Source: Flavobacteriaceae bacterium UBA4166 (GTDB lineage Bacteria > Bacteroidota > Bacteroidia > Flavobacteriales > Flavobacteriaceae). Taken from it: 64,000 nt of DNA. Shown piece after piece: positions 26,531 through 35,444 of this stretch. The DNA lies in contig DFVG01000013.1 in assembly GCA_002379985.1 (NCBI GenBank), forward strand, positions 24,070-88,069. Reading direction: 5' to 3'. Each line of letters opens with the position of its first letter. Within the stretch, counting starts at the first letter, position 1. Made by a program: the position numbers and the translations under genes. The notes below the pieces were generated by a model. That model searched no databases and was not told the origin of the DNA. It saw only the letters and a program-made list of their open reading frames with translations.

Positions 26531-29500
26531 ATGAAAAGAATTACCCTAGTGTTCTTGCTGTTGATGGGGAGTATCTTCGGTTTGAATGCCCAAGATGTAT
26601 CACAGCAGATCACAAATCAACTACTTCCCTTTGTTGAGAACAATCAACTTAATCGAAGCGACCTGCAATGGCAGATAACGAGCGAGCATATCAGTACGGT
26701 TAGTGGAGTACATCACGTTTATTTTGTACAGACCTTGGGAGGTATTCCTATTCACGGAACTGCTTCCGGTATTCACATCGCTCCCAATGGGAAGGTGTTA
26801 GCTGCTGATACTAAATTTCTAGGAGAAGTTGCTAACAAACGTATTGGCAATAGTGAACCTATACTTTCTTCCCTTCAAGCGGTACAACGTGCTGCCGCAC
26901 AATTAGGATACGGTACACCTAGTGACCTTACTGTGGTAGAAGCTGCAAGAGGCGTTGCACAAACTCAAAAATTGAGTGATGGTGGAATCTCACTAAGCGA
27001 AATTCCGGCAAGCTTGATCTACCAACAAAATGAAAAAGGCGAACTTATTCTATCTTGGGATATCGCCATTCAAGAGATTGCACGTGAGCATTGGTGGAAT
27101 GTTCGTGTAGATGCCAGCACAGGAACAATCCTAGATCGAAACGACTGGATGGTAAGCTGTAATCTAGATCACGACCATGATCATAACACGACCGAGATCT
27201 TAGACTATAACGCAAACTTGTTTGACATTCCTAATTACGGAGCGGAAGCAGCAGCGGAGGCAGGTTGTAATAACTGTTACGAAGTATTGCCAATGCCTAT
27301 TGAGAGTCCTTATTTTGGTGCTCGTGTAGCAACCGTAGACCCAGCGACTGCAAATGCATCTCCGTTTGGATGGCATGATACCGATGGTAACGCCGGTCCT
27401 GAATTTACCACGACACGTGGAAATAACGTAGATGCCTACGAAGCAGGTGATAACTTTGGATATCGCCCTGATGGAGGTGCGAACCTTGAATTTCAAGGCT
27501 ATGCGTTCGATCAGACTTGGAGTACCGCCAATCAATATGAAGATGCTGCCATTGTAAACTTATTCTACTGGAATAATATTATTCACGATGTTTTATACGA
27601 ATATGGATTTGACGAAGCTTCCGGAAACTTTCAAGAAAATAACTACGGAAACGGAGGAAGCGGAAGTGATTCCGTAAATGCCAATGCACAGATCTCTGTG
27701 TGGTGTAATGCTACCTTTGGAACTCCTCCTGATGGAAGTAATCCATCTATGAATATGTATATCTGCGGAAACGATAATAAAGACGGATGTTTCGATAACT
27801 TAGTAGTGGCGCACGAATTTGCACACGGGATTTCAAACCGACTAACAGGAGGTCCTGGAAATACAAGTTGTTTAGACAACGGTGAACAAATGGGTGAAGG
27901 ATGGAGCGACTTTTACGGTGCAGTTCTTACCATTGAACCGGGAGATACTCGTACGGATGTTCGTGGTGTAGGAACCTATTTATTTGGTCAAGGACCTACC
28001 GGAAATGGTATTCGTTCTTTTCCGTATTCGACCGATTTTTCGGTGAATCCTTTTACGTATGACAGCATCAAATCAGAAGGTGCTCCTCACGGAGTAGGAT
28101 CGGTGTGGTGTACCATGCTTTGGGAAATGACTTGGGATCTTATCGATGCCAATGGATTTGATGCCGATATTTATAACTTCACAGGCGATCCTTCACAAGA
28201 TGCCGGTAACGTAATGGCTATGGCCCTTGTCACAGAAGGAATGAAGCTACAGCCTTGTAGCCCCGGTTTTGTAGATGGTAGAGATGCAATTTTAGCTGCA
28301 GATCAGGCGATCTACGGAGGAGCGAACGAATGTCTCATTTGGGATGCTTTTGCACGAAGAGGATTAGGTGTTAGTGCCGATCAAGGTTCTACATCTAGCA
28401 AGAATGATGGTACCGAAGCTTTCGATACGCCTTCCGGTGTAGCTACTTTTACAGCACCTGGAGATGTGTGTGCTAACGAAGCGGAATTAACAGGTTTAAG
28501 TGGCGGTAGTCCTTCAGGCGGTGTTTACAGCGGCCCTGGAGTTACAGATGATGGAAATGGAGCCACGTATAGTTTTGACCCTGCAGCGGCAGGTGTAGGA
28601 GTTCACACCATTACGTATGATGTGCCTGCAGGAGCTTGCTCTGTAGCCTCTTCAGATTCAGATACTATTGAAGTATTAGCAATTCCTCCAGGACCCACAA
28701 CGACCGGAGTTTCTGATTTTTGTCCGGGTGAAGAAGTAACCGTTTCCGCGACACTAAACGATCCCGGTAATGTTATTCGTTGGTTCGATGCTGAGACCGG
28801 TGGAAACTTCCTTTTTGAAGGAACCGACTACACTTTCACTCCTACAGGAGACACTAGCGTGTATGCTTTGGAAACGGCTCCGGGACCTCTGAGTCAATTA
28901 GTGATTTCAGAAGTATCCCTTCAAACACCGGATCAATTGGAAATTCAAAATGTAGGCGTGGCTACCGATTACACGGGTTATGCTGTCGCCGTAAGTGATG
29001 AGCCGTATACGGATATCAACGTGGTAAATCCGGATGTGCAGTTACTTGGCGCCATGAATGGAGATGCAGTTGTAACGTGGAATGATGTTTCCGGAAATCC
29101 GGATTATTGGGGAAGTAACCTTTTCTGGAATGATGGCTCCGGTGGATGGATTATCATTATTGATGACAACGGAAACGTAGTTGATTCTCTATTCTGGAAT
29201 TATTCTGCTGCTGAGATTTCTTCTTTCAATGTAACCATTAATGGCTTTACTGTAACTGCTGCCGATCTGGATTGGACAGGCGCAGGAGCTGCTTTCACAA
29301 GTACTTGTAACGATTCGTATCGCCGAAACGGAGATACCGATGCTGCAGCCGACTGGGCCGCGGGATGCCAAGCTTCTGATTATGGTGTGGCGAATGACGA
29401 TATCAACTTAGGAACTCCGGGTTGTGCCGGTGAACGTACCGAAACTACCGTTTCTGAAGACACGGTGTTGCCAACGATTTCATGTCCTGGTGATGTGACC

Positions 29501-29971
29501 GTGACCGTAGATGAAGGAACTCAGTATACCGTTCCTGATTATGACGGAGATACTACCTTTAGTGATAACTGTGCTGCTACCTTATCGCAGGATCCTGCAG
29601 TAGGAACTCAGTTAGATCCCGGAGTATATACCGTAACCATGACCGCTACAGATGACAGTGGTAATGAAGCTTCTTGTACCTTCGAACTTACGGTAGATGA
29701 AGAATTTGGTGTAGAAGACCAACTTTTGAGCGACGGTATCCTTCTATATCCGAACCCGACCACCGGATCTGTAACATTAGAGAATAAGAGCGGTGTTGCA
29801 TTAGTAAATGCGCTGGTAACAGATGTCAATGGAAGAATTATTGCTACCATAGACCTAAGCAATGCAGGTACAGAGCGATCCATCGCTATGGATGCCTATA
29901 GCGCAGGGATTTACTTTATCAAGATCCAGTCTACAAACGCAACGACGGTAAAACGCATTGTAAAGTTCTAA
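26531..29971 (+). CDS. M36 (fungalysin-type) metalloprotease with T9SS sorting domain
   Basis: 1146 residues. Signal peptide (to about 20, FGLNAQ), an FTP-like propeptide (about 20-200), then the M36 catalytic domain with the zinc motif HEFAHGISNRLTGG near 428 and the downstream ligand region GEGWSDFYG near 457. Beyond 630 come several beta-rich modules: a PKD/Ig-like unit, an Ig-like unit containing VIRWFDAETGG, a lamin-tail-like unit starting LVISEVSLQTPDQLEIQNVG, and an HYR-type domain (ISCPGDVTVTVDEGTQYTV, about 975-1055). The last 80 residues are a type A T9SS sorting domain (LYPNPTTGSV, AGIYFIKI, VKRIVKF). Secreted endopeptidase, probably cell-surface bound and used to degrade external protein. 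Confidence 0.95.
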   Translation: MKRITLVFLLLMGSIFGLNAQDVSQQITNQLLPFVENNQLNRSDLQWQITSEHISTVSGVHHVYFVQTLGGIPIHGTASGIHIAPNGKVLAADTKFLGEVANKRIGNSEPILSSLQAVQRAAAQLGYGTPSDLTVVEAARGVAQTQKLSDGGISLSEIPASLIYQQNEKGELILSWDIAIQEIAREHWWNVRVDASTGTILDRNDWMVSCNLDHDHDHNTTEILDYNANLFDIPNYGAEAAAEAGCNNCYEVLPMPIESPYFGARVATVDPATANASPFGWHDTDGNAGPEFTTTRGNNVDAYEAGDNFGYRPDGGANLEFQGYAFDQTWSTANQYEDAAIVNLFYWNNIIHDVLYEYGFDEASGNFQENNYGNGGSGSDSVNANAQISVWCNATFGTPPDGSNPSMNMYICGNDNKDGCFDNLVVAHEFAHGISNRLTGGPGNTSCLDNGEQMGEGWSDFYGAVLTIEPGDTRTDVRGVGTYLFGQGPTGNGIRSFPYSTDFSVNPFTYDSIKSEGAPHGVGSVWCTMLWEMTWDLIDANGFDADIYNFTGDPSQDAGNVMAMALVTEGMKLQPCSPGFVDGRDAILAADQAIYGGANECLIWDAFARRGLGVSADQGSTSSKNDGTEAFDTPSGVATFTAPGDVCANEAELTGLSGGSPSGGVYSGPGVTDDGNGATYSFDPAAAGVGVHTITYDVPAGACSVASSDSDTIEVLAIPPGPTTTGVSDFCPGEEVTVSATLNDPGNVIRWFDAETGGNFLFEGTDYTFTPTGDTSVYALETAPGPLSQLVISEVSLQTPDQLEIQNVGVATDYTGYAVAVSDEPYTDINVVNPDVQLLGAMNGDAVVTWNDVSGNPDYWGSNLFWNDGSGGWIIIIDDNGNVVDSLFWNYSAAEISSFNVTINGFTVTAADLDWTGAGAAFTSTCNDSYRRNGDTDAAADWAAGCQASDYGVANDDINLGTPGCAGERTETTVSEDTVLPTISCPGDVTVTVDEGTQYTVPDYDGDTTFSDNCAATLSQDPAVGTQLDPGVYTVTMTATDDSGNEASCTFELTVDEEFGVEDQLLSDGILLYPNPTTGSVTLENKSGVALVNALVTDVNGRIIATIDLSNAGTERSIAMDAYSAGIYFIKIQSTNATTVKRIVKF

Positions 29972-29995
29972 TTTCACTTTGTGTTTCATAACTAT

Positions 29996-30028
29996 AAAAG
30001 CCCTATGCTACGTAGCATAGGGCTTTTT
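29996..30028 (+). terminator. intrinsic terminator after the M36 protease
   Basis: A perfect palindrome, AAAAGCCCTATGCTA / mirrored arm, followed by T. It opens the 320-bp gap 29972-30291, the only long gene-free stretch in the window. Confidence 0.9.
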
Positions 30029-30140
30029 AACTTTGGCAGGCTTTTTGTTCTACTATAGGTACTGTTAAGATGGCTTCACAATGAAACATAAAGTAAACAC
30101 GAACGTGTCCCTAAAAAGAAACATTTACGGCCAATTCAAT

Positions 30141-30168
30141 AAAAAGCCTCATTGCAATGGGGCTTTTT
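30141..30168 (+). terminator. second, apparently ownerless terminator
   Basis: Stem AAAAAGCCTC / GGGGCTTTTT with one G-T wobble and a T tail, 113 bp after the protease terminator, with no open reading frame ending before it. It may end a short untranslated RNA or act as a back-up terminator. A 38-codon frame starting near 30082 runs straight through it and is not credible. Confidence 0.7.
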
Positions 30169-30262
30169 GTTTTTCTTCCAAAAAAAATTCAAATTAGAAA
30201 CATAAAATTTTTGGGTGAACGAGTTTGAATGGAGATTGGGGCGATTAATTAAGAAAAAAAAT

Positions 30263-30270
30263 TATTTTTG
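30263..30270 (+). promoter_or_regulatory. -7 element for the methyltransferase-like gene
   Basis: TATTTTTG fits TAnnTTTG and ends 21 bp before the ATG at 30292. It overlaps a TTG at 30268 that could otherwise be read as an upstream start codon, which argues for the ATG. Confidence 0.6.
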
Positions 30271-30291
30271 CAACGCCTCAAAAAAACTTAC

Positions 30292-30750
30292 ATGAAGAAA
30301 GATCTTTCTTTTTTGATTGCGCAATTTTTTCTTTTTGCTTTTTACTTTATAGATATTCCATTGGGGTTGGCTTTTGAGCTACCCGATTGGATAGAAATTG
30401 TTTTTCTTCTTGCACTTATATTAGGTTTTGTAGTGATCATCTTCGGAATTATCAACATGAATGATAGTTTATCACCTTTTCCGAAGCCAAAGAACAACGG
30501 ATCCCTTATTTCTAATGGAATTTACCACTACGTGCGACATCCCATTTACATCGGCATTGTTATCGCTATGATTTCTTTTGGATGCTATATCCAATCTGTC
30601 TTTAAAATCAGTATCAGTTTGGTGCTTTTAGGAGTCTTCTATTTAAAAAGTGAACTGGAAGAAAAATACCTGCTTCACAAATTTGAAGAATACACACGCT
30701 ATAAGGAAGATACGGGTCGGTTCTTCCCCAAAATTTCCTCTAAAAAATAA
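30292..30750 (+). CDS. isoprenylcysteine carboxyl methyltransferase-like membrane protein
   Basis: 152 residues. Three or four membrane helices (about 5-25, 35-58, 90-115) and the C-terminal family signature NGIYHYVRHPIYIGIVIAM near 80-98 followed by LKSELEEKYLLHKFEEYTRYKEDTGRFFP, which forms the S-adenosylmethionine pocket in ICMT/PEMT-type proteins. These enzymes methylate lipids or small lipophilic acceptors; bacterial substrates are mostly unknown. The ATG at 30292 is chosen because the TTG at 30268 lies within the promoter. Confidence 0.85.
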   Translation: MKKDLSFLIAQFFLFAFYFIDIPLGLAFELPDWIEIVFLLALILGFVVIIFGIINMNDSLSPFPKPKNNGSLISNGIYHYVRHPIYIGIVIAMISFGCYIQSVFKISISLVLLGVFYLKSELEEKYLLHKFEEYTRYKEDTGRFFPKISSKK

Positions 30751-30807
30751 CAAATCTCATTATAAATACTTCCTATCTCTTGCCTGTGAAAAGTGGTTTA
30801 ATCTTCC

Positions 30808-30815
30808 TACTTTTG
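30808..30815 (+). promoter_or_regulatory. -7 element of trxB
   Basis: TACTTTTG matches TAnnTTTG exactly, 25 bp ahead of the start codon. The -33 position holds only a weak TGTG. Confidence 0.55.
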
Positions 30816-30840
30816 TAGTCAAATTTTAACCCATAGAACC

Positions 30841-31803
30841 ATGTCTGAAACCGTCGAAAGAATTAAATGTTTGATAATTGGATCAGGACCGGCTGGATAT
30901 ACAGCCGCAATTTATGCTGCCAGAGCCGATTTAAAACCCGTAATGTATACTGGAATGGAGCCCGGAGGGCAATTGACTACTACCACAGAAGTAGATAATT
31001 TTCCGGGATATCCCGAAGGAGTTGATGGTCCGAAGATGATGATGGATCTGCAACAGCAAGCAGAGCGTTTCGGTACGCAAGTTCGCATGGGGATGGTGAC
31101 CGAAGTTGAATTTAGTGATGAAATAGGAGGCATTCATAAGGTAACCGTTGATAACAGTACGCAATTGGAAGCAGAGACCGTGATTATTTCTACTGGGGCC
31201 ACAGCGAAGTATCTCGGACTCCCAAGTGAGCAACGATTACGAGGTGGTGGTGTTTCTGCTTGTGCCGTATGTGACGGTTTTTTCTATAAAGGACAGGATG
31301 TCGCTATTGTTGGTGGGGGAGATACCGCTGCGGAAGAAGCTACGTACTTGGCCAATATTTGTAATAAAGTGACCATGTTGGTGCGCAAAGATTATATGAA
31401 AGCTTCCAAAGCGATGCAGCACCGTGTCACAGGAACTAAAAACATTGATCTTCGCTATAACACCGAAGTGGATGAAGTACTAGGAGAACAAGTAGTAGAA
31501 GGCTTACGAATGGTCAATAATGAGACCGGAGCCAAGGAGGATATTGAGATTACCGGACTTTTTATAGCCATCGGGCATAAGCCAAATACAGAAATTTTCA
31601 AGGGACAATTGGATATGGACGATACGGGATATCTGATCACGAAAGGAAAATCTACGAAAACAAACAAACCCGGTGTTTTTGCTAGTGGTGACGTGCAGGA
31701 TAAAGAATACCGTCAAGCCGTAACAGCTGCGGGTACAGGATGCATGGCGGCCTTAGATGCAGAGCGCTATTTACAAACCATTGAGACGGAAGTAACGGTA
31801 TAA
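30841..31803 (+). CDS. trxB: thioredoxin-disulfide reductase
   Basis: 320 residues. Flavoenzyme that reduces thioredoxin with NADPH in the cytoplasm. FAD-binding GSGPAGYTAAIYAARA at about 13-28, the redox-active CAVCDG near 141, the NADPH-binding GGGDTAAEEATYL near 160, and the C-terminal FAD motif GVFASGDVQDKEYRQAVTAAGTGC near 278-301. Length and all motifs are standard. It has its own promoter and is followed by a strong terminator at 31822, so it appears to be monocistronic. Confidence 0.97.
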   Translation: MSETVERIKCLIIGSGPAGYTAAIYAARADLKPVMYTGMEPGGQLTTTTEVDNFPGYPEGVDGPKMMMDLQQQAERFGTQVRMGMVTEVEFSDEIGGIHKVTVDNSTQLEAETVIISTGATAKYLGLPSEQRLRGGGVSACAVCDGFFYKGQDVAIVGGGDTAAEEATYLANICNKVTMLVRKDYMKASKAMQHRVTGTKNIDLRYNTEVDEVLGEQVVEGLRMVNNETGAKEDIEITGLFIAIGHKPNTEIFKGQLDMDDTGYLITKGKSTKTNKPGVFASGDVQDKEYRQAVTAAGTGCMAALDAERYLQTIETEVTV

Positions 31804-31821
31804 GTTGCAATTGAAATAAAT

Positions 31822-31852
31822 AAAAAAGCTACCTATTGAGGTAGCTTTTTTT
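31822..31852 (+). terminator. trxB terminator
   Basis: Stem AAAAAAGCTACC / GGTAGCTTTTTT with a 6-base loop. The right arm abuts the stop codon of the convergent gene at 31851, so it may serve both directions. Confidence 0.88.
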
Positions 31853-32342
31853 ATGGTGTATTGTGATGCGCATAGCTCAAGACTCGCTTTAATACCCAAG
31901 TTTTCTTTTGCTTCAACCATAAATGCGTAAATAATGCAGTGCTTCCGGCTTGTTCGGGTTGGTTTTCTCGTTTCTGAAAGAACCGATGTTCCCCTGTTTG
32001 AATGGCACCGTAAAGTTTTCCATTGTTGTATAAAGGAAATACTTGTAAACTACCTTCACGCAATTCTCTTCGATTCTTCACTTCGGAATTTCCACAGATA
32101 TTATTTTTTACAGAAGCAAGAAAGCCCTCGCGGTTGTTGGTAACACCCGCTTGATCGTGGTAAAACTCCAGATCTTCGGCGACAAAGGTGTTATAGACCT
32201 CCGTTCGGCATTCATTAAAACCTATATCGAAGATCAAGCTGTCCATTTTTTTCAAGGTCTGAAATAAAGGGTCTGAGGTTGGAACTTGACTCCAAGCCCA
32301 CGTGGTAATGCATAGAGTCACTAAAAGAATACTTTTTTTCAT
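31851..32342 (-). CDS. exported NTF2-like (DUF4440) protein
   Basis: 163 residues with a signal peptide (MKKSILLVTLCITTWAWSQ). The mature part has the cone-like NTF2/SnoaL pattern: LIFDIGFNECRTEVYNTFVAEDLEFYHDQAGVTNNREGF at about 35-75 and FTHLWLKQKKTWVLKRVLSYAH at the end, as in DUF4440 proteins. Secreted members are widespread and of unknown function; some are enzyme-like, others immunity-like. Transcription starts downstream of the DUF2807 operon terminator, so this gene is separate from the PadR/PspC operon. Confidence 0.78.
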   Translation of the reverse strand: MKKSILLVTLCITTWAWSQVPTSDPLFQTLKKMDSLIFDIGFNECRTEVYNTFVAEDLEFYHDQAGVTNNREGFLASVKNNICGNSEVKNRRELREGSLQVFPLYNNGKLYGAIQTGEHRFFQKRENQPEQAGSTALFTHLWLKQKKTWVLKRVLSYAHHNTP

Positions 32343-32354
32343 AAGATTGTTTGT

Positions 32355-32394
32355 AAAAAAACCTGAAGCCGGATCTGTAAGGCTTCAGGTTTTC
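32355..32394 (-). terminator. terminator of the PadR/PspC/DUF2807 operon
   Basis: Minus-strand hairpin with arms AAAACCTGAAGCC / GGCTTCAGGTTTT, a 10-base loop and T tail, starting 28 bp after the DUF2807 stop codon. Confidence 0.88.
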
Positions 32395-32421
32395 GGTTGG
32401 TTGGTCAGTCGACAGCAAGGT

Positions 32422-33144
32422 TTACATTTTAGATACGTTTCCGGAGACACCATCACGAACAGAGACAGCTGTAGGATCTCCATAGTAGCGGATGTTTCCG
32501 CCGCTGGATGCTTCTCCTTTGATTTCATCCTGCACATTTACTACAATATTAGCGCCGCTGGAAGCTTCCGCATCACAGCGCAACACTTCTAATTGGCGTG
32601 CTTTGATATGACTTCCACTGGAAGCGTCTGCATTTAAAGATGCGGCTCTACCGGAAACCACAATGTCGGCTCCGCTGCTTGTTTCCGCCCATACATTCTC
32701 TGCACGAACTTCCGCTTCAAGATCGGCACCACTGCTACTTTTGAGTCGGATTTCATCCGCTTCCAAGAGCGAATTCACGATCACATCGGCACCACTTGAG
32801 GCTTCCACAGCTCCTAAAGAGGTATACGTAACATATACTTTCTTTGATTTAGAGCGACCAATATTCGAGTTGGTGGTAACGTGAAGCTTTCCATTGTTGA
32901 TTTCGGTATCAATGATCTCCATCAGATTTTCATCGGCTTCCACAACAATTTTATTTTCTGTTCCCTTAGATAAGTAAACATCTAGACCGGCACTTCCGCG
33001 CACAATGGTAAAATCTGAGGTAACAGGTCGGTCTTCAGTGACAACGTTTCCGTTTCCATTGACTTGGCCCAGTTTGAGATCAAAATGGCAACTGCTAACG
33101 GTCAAGGCGAGCAGTGCTATTAAGGTGATTTGAATTGTTTTCAT
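32422..33144 (-). CDS. DUF2807 head-domain (GIN) protein
   Basis: 240 residues. Signal sequence ending SSC at about 19 (possible lipoprotein, followed by HFDLKLGQ). The mature part is a right-handed beta-helix of short repeats, seen as recurring SSGADI / SSGSHI / SSGANI / SSGGNI at spacings of about 20 residues between 110 and 225; these are the putative auto-transporter adhesin head (GIN, DUF2807) signature. It is the last gene of the PadR/PspC operon; DUF2807 and PspC proteins are often neighbours in Bacteroidota, which suggests a shared envelope-stress role. Confidence 0.9.
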   Translation of the reverse strand: MKTIQITLIALLALTVSSCHFDLKLGQVNGNGNVVTEDRPVTSDFTIVRGSAGLDVYLSKGTENKIVVEADENLMEIIDTEINNGKLHVTTNSNIGRSKSKKVYVTYTSLGAVEASSGADVIVNSLLEADEIRLKSSSGADLEAEVRAENVWAETSSGADIVVSGRAASLNADASSGSHIKARQLEVLRCDAEASSGANIVVNVQDEIKGEASSGGNIRYYGDPTAVSVRDGVSGNVSKM

Positions 33145-33158
33145 GATATATTATTTGA

Positions 33159-34919
33159 TTAGTTGTTAATTTCAGTACTATCCACAATAATCGTTGTGGT
33201 ATCGGGGGCAACTTCTATCGCTTCAGATTCGGAGGAAGTGTTGCGTTCAGAACGTCGTTGCCAATTGCCGTCTGAATCCTGATAATAGGCGCCATCGGCA
33301 TCTCCATCATCATTAAAGTCACCCTCCCAGTCGTTTTCTGGAATATCCGGACAATCTACGCAAACAAGGTCTTCATCTTGTACAAGCAAATATTTTTCCT
33401 CCATTCCATTATCGAGAATGTCGTTATAATACGAATCGTTACGGTGGAAACTATAGGTGTTGTCATCAGCGTACAAAGTGGCTCCTTCTGGAAGGTATAC
33501 GATGACGGTCACTTCTTGATCACGATATTTGTTTGCAAAATCTGTGGTAAAGAACCCATCGAGTTTCAGCATCCCATTCTGATAGTCGTAACTGTAGTCA
33601 ATAGCTCCGGCCCGACTTTTCGCTTCAGAATAATCGCTTCCTTCTGCACGCTTTTCTACCACGAGCTTCGCGGTACTATCAGATGTGCTTCTCACGATCA
33701 ATCGTACATCGTTAGAATAGATGATCTTTTGATCGTTCGCATCACGCTTGATCTCTAAACCGCCACTTCGGTAGACACGATATTCATAAAGGTCATTCGC
33801 TCTCATGGCGATATTTAAGGTGTCGCCATTACGAATAGGAAGGGTCTCTTCGGAAACATACTCTCCGTCGAATGCTGTTTCAGTTGCTTGACGTACCCCA
33901 AGGATTCCGAGTCCGATAAGGGATAGTACCCATATCAACAGTAGAATGATCTTGGCCGGTGTCCCGATTGATTTGATGTTGGTGATCAGTAATTTCAGTC
34001 CTACAATGAAAACCACAAAGAATGGAATTCCGATAGCAAAGAACAGCAATAATGCTACTAGCCAAATAGGGATGTTTGTAGTATCTACTAAAGAGATATA
34101 GTCTCCCAGTTCACCCATACCCCAGAACCCGGCAGACCCTAAGGTAAACATTCCTACGACCAAACCGATAAGGGTTGAAAGCGACACAATGATGAGAAAA
34201 ACTCCGATGAATTTGACAAATATTTTAAAAATGACCAGAAGAATACTACCGAGTGTTTCGAAAAACCCGGAAGCTCCGCGTTTTACTTTTTTCCCGTATT
34301 TGTCATAGTCGACGTTTTTTACCCTATCGGCGACATTTTCATATCCTTCCTTGAACTTTTTTTCAATATTCGAAATATTGACGGCCTCTCCCGTCATGTG
34401 TAACTTTTCTGAGGTAGTTTCCGCAGGCGGAACCAAAATCCATAGGATGATGTAGATGATGATCGGAGATCCAAACCCAGCAAGGACTAAAATGATCCAT
34501 ATCAATCGGATCCAAATCGCATCGATTCCTAGATAATGTCCGAGTCCGGATGACACTCCAGAGATGAACTTATCATCAATATCGCGGTACAGTTTTTTAC
34601 TACTGCTGTGCGTAGTTCTTTTGGAGTGCGGTGGCGCATCGTCAAAGATCTCTTCATCTACCTGATAGTCTTCAGGTTGTCCCATCACAGCGATCACCTC
34701 GTCCAGTTCTTTTAAGGTAACCACTTGCGTACTGCTTTCCAGTTTTTCACTGAAAAGCTCGGCAATACGAGCTTCAATGTCGCGCATGATCTCGTCGCTT
34801 CCGTGCGGATCGCTCAGCGATTTACGGATGGCGTCCAGATAGCGGGATAGCTTTCCAAAGGCATCTTCATCTATATGAAAGAAGGTGCCTGCCAAATTTA
34901 TGTTTACTGTTTTGTTCAT
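33159..34919 (-). CDS. PspC domain multi-pass membrane protein
   Basis: 586 residues. The N-terminal 85 residues form a soluble domain (HIDEDAFGKLSRYLDAIRKSL), followed by the PspC domain at about 108-165 (KLYRDIDDKFISGVSSGLGHYLGIDAIWIRLIWIIL). Further membrane helices lie near 220-250, 270-310 and 325-350, and the region 370-586 is extracytoplasmic, with short beta strands and an acidic tail (DFNDDGDADGAYYQD). PspC proteins sense or respond to envelope stress, and here the gene follows a PadR regulator by 2 bp. The long C-terminal part is common in the Bacteroidota version and has no assigned role. Confidence 0.9.
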   Translation of the reverse strand: MNKTVNINLAGTFFHIDEDAFGKLSRYLDAIRKSLSDPHGSDEIMRDIEARIAELFSEKLESSTQVVTLKELDEVIAVMGQPEDYQVDEEIFDDAPPHSKRTTHSSSKKLYRDIDDKFISGVSSGLGHYLGIDAIWIRLIWIILVLAGFGSPIIIYIILWILVPPAETTSEKLHMTGEAVNISNIEKKFKEGYENVADRVKNVDYDKYGKKVKRGASGFFETLGSILLVIFKIFVKFIGVFLIIVSLSTLIGLVVGMFTLGSAGFWGMGELGDYISLVDTTNIPIWLVALLLFFAIGIPFFVVFIVGLKLLITNIKSIGTPAKIILLLIWVLSLIGLGILGVRQATETAFDGEYVSEETLPIRNGDTLNIAMRANDLYEYRVYRSGGLEIKRDANDQKIIYSNDVRLIVRSTSDSTAKLVVEKRAEGSDYSEAKSRAGAIDYSYDYQNGMLKLDGFFTTDFANKYRDQEVTVIVYLPEGATLYADDNTYSFHRNDSYYNDILDNGMEEKYLLVQDEDLVCVDCPDIPENDWEGDFNDDGDADGAYYQDSDGNWQRRSERNTSSESEAIEVAPDTTTIIVDSTEINN

Positions 34920-34921
34920 GG

Positions 34922-35254
34922 TTACTTTTTTTCGCTGGTTACTCTGTTCACTGCCTGTTGCAGGTCGCTCCAGGTAGTATTCAATTCGGTTAAAAACAAG
35001 GCTCCGGTTTCGGTGAGCTCATAATATTTTCGAGGAGGGCCGCTAGAGGACTCTTCCCATCGGTAGGCTAATAAGCCGGCATTCTTCAAACGAGTGAGTA
35101 GGGGATAAATGGTTCCCTCTACCACGAGCATTTTTGCGTCCTTTAAGGTTTCTAAGATATCGCTGGTATACGCCTCTCCATTTTTTAAGATGGAAAGGAT
35201 ACAGAATTCCAGAACCCCTTTACGCATTTGTGCTTTTGTGTTTTCGATTTTCAT
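34922..35254 (-). CDS. PadR-family transcriptional regulator
   Basis: 110 residues: a winged helix (GVLEFCILSILKNGEAYTSDILETLKDAKMLVVEGTIYPLLTRLKNAGLLAYRWEESSSGPPRKYYELTETG) with a short C-terminal dimerisation helix, the compact subfamily-2 PadR form. These repressors control neighbouring genes, often membrane or stress functions, in response to small molecules or envelope state. It sits in the middle of the operon it probably controls; a palindrome lies between the promoter elements at 35961-35982. Confidence 0.93.
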   Translation of the reverse strand: MKIENTKAQMRKGVLEFCILSILKNGEAYTSDILETLKDAKMLVVEGTIYPLLTRLKNAGLLAYRWEESSSGPPRKYYELTETGALFLTELNTTWSDLQQAVNRVTSEKK

Positions 35255-35264
35255 AAGGTTCTTT

Positions 35265-35444
35265 TTACTTTAAAACAGCAGGCTGTTCATAATTGATTAT
35301 TTTTTGATTGATGAATGACTCCTGATAATGCTGACAGTGCGTTGCTTGCAGTTCGTCTTGATTAGTAGTAGATGATGAGTCTACAGACGTTCCGGAAAGC
35401 ATGCTCATGACAAGGGCCATAAGAATGTTGATGAGTGTATTCAT
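35265..35444 (-). CDS. 59-residue peptide coupled to the DUF4870 gene
   Basis: Small gene read from the gap. ATG at 35444 overlaps the TGA of the upstream DUF4870 gene as ATGA, the common sign of translational coupling, and the frame runs to TAA at 35265, ten bases before the PadR start. The product begins with a hydrophobic N-terminus (MNTLINILMALVMSMLSG) that reads as a signal peptide or anchor, then a polar part (DSSSTTNQDELQATHCQHYQ) with one Cys. I do not recognise the family. Its position inside a tight operon supports it being real. Confidence 0.55.
   Translation of the reverse strand: MNTLINILMALVMSMLSGTSVDSSSTTNQDELQATHCQHYQESFINQKIINYEQPAVLK

Noticed and set aside
30082..30198. 38-codon frame after the M36 protease
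   Set aside because: It reads straight through a terminator hairpin and has no hydrophobic or recognisable content.
30268..30291. TTG start for the methyltransferase-like protein
   Set aside because: The TTG is part of the -7 promoter box; ATG 30292 follows at a normal distance.
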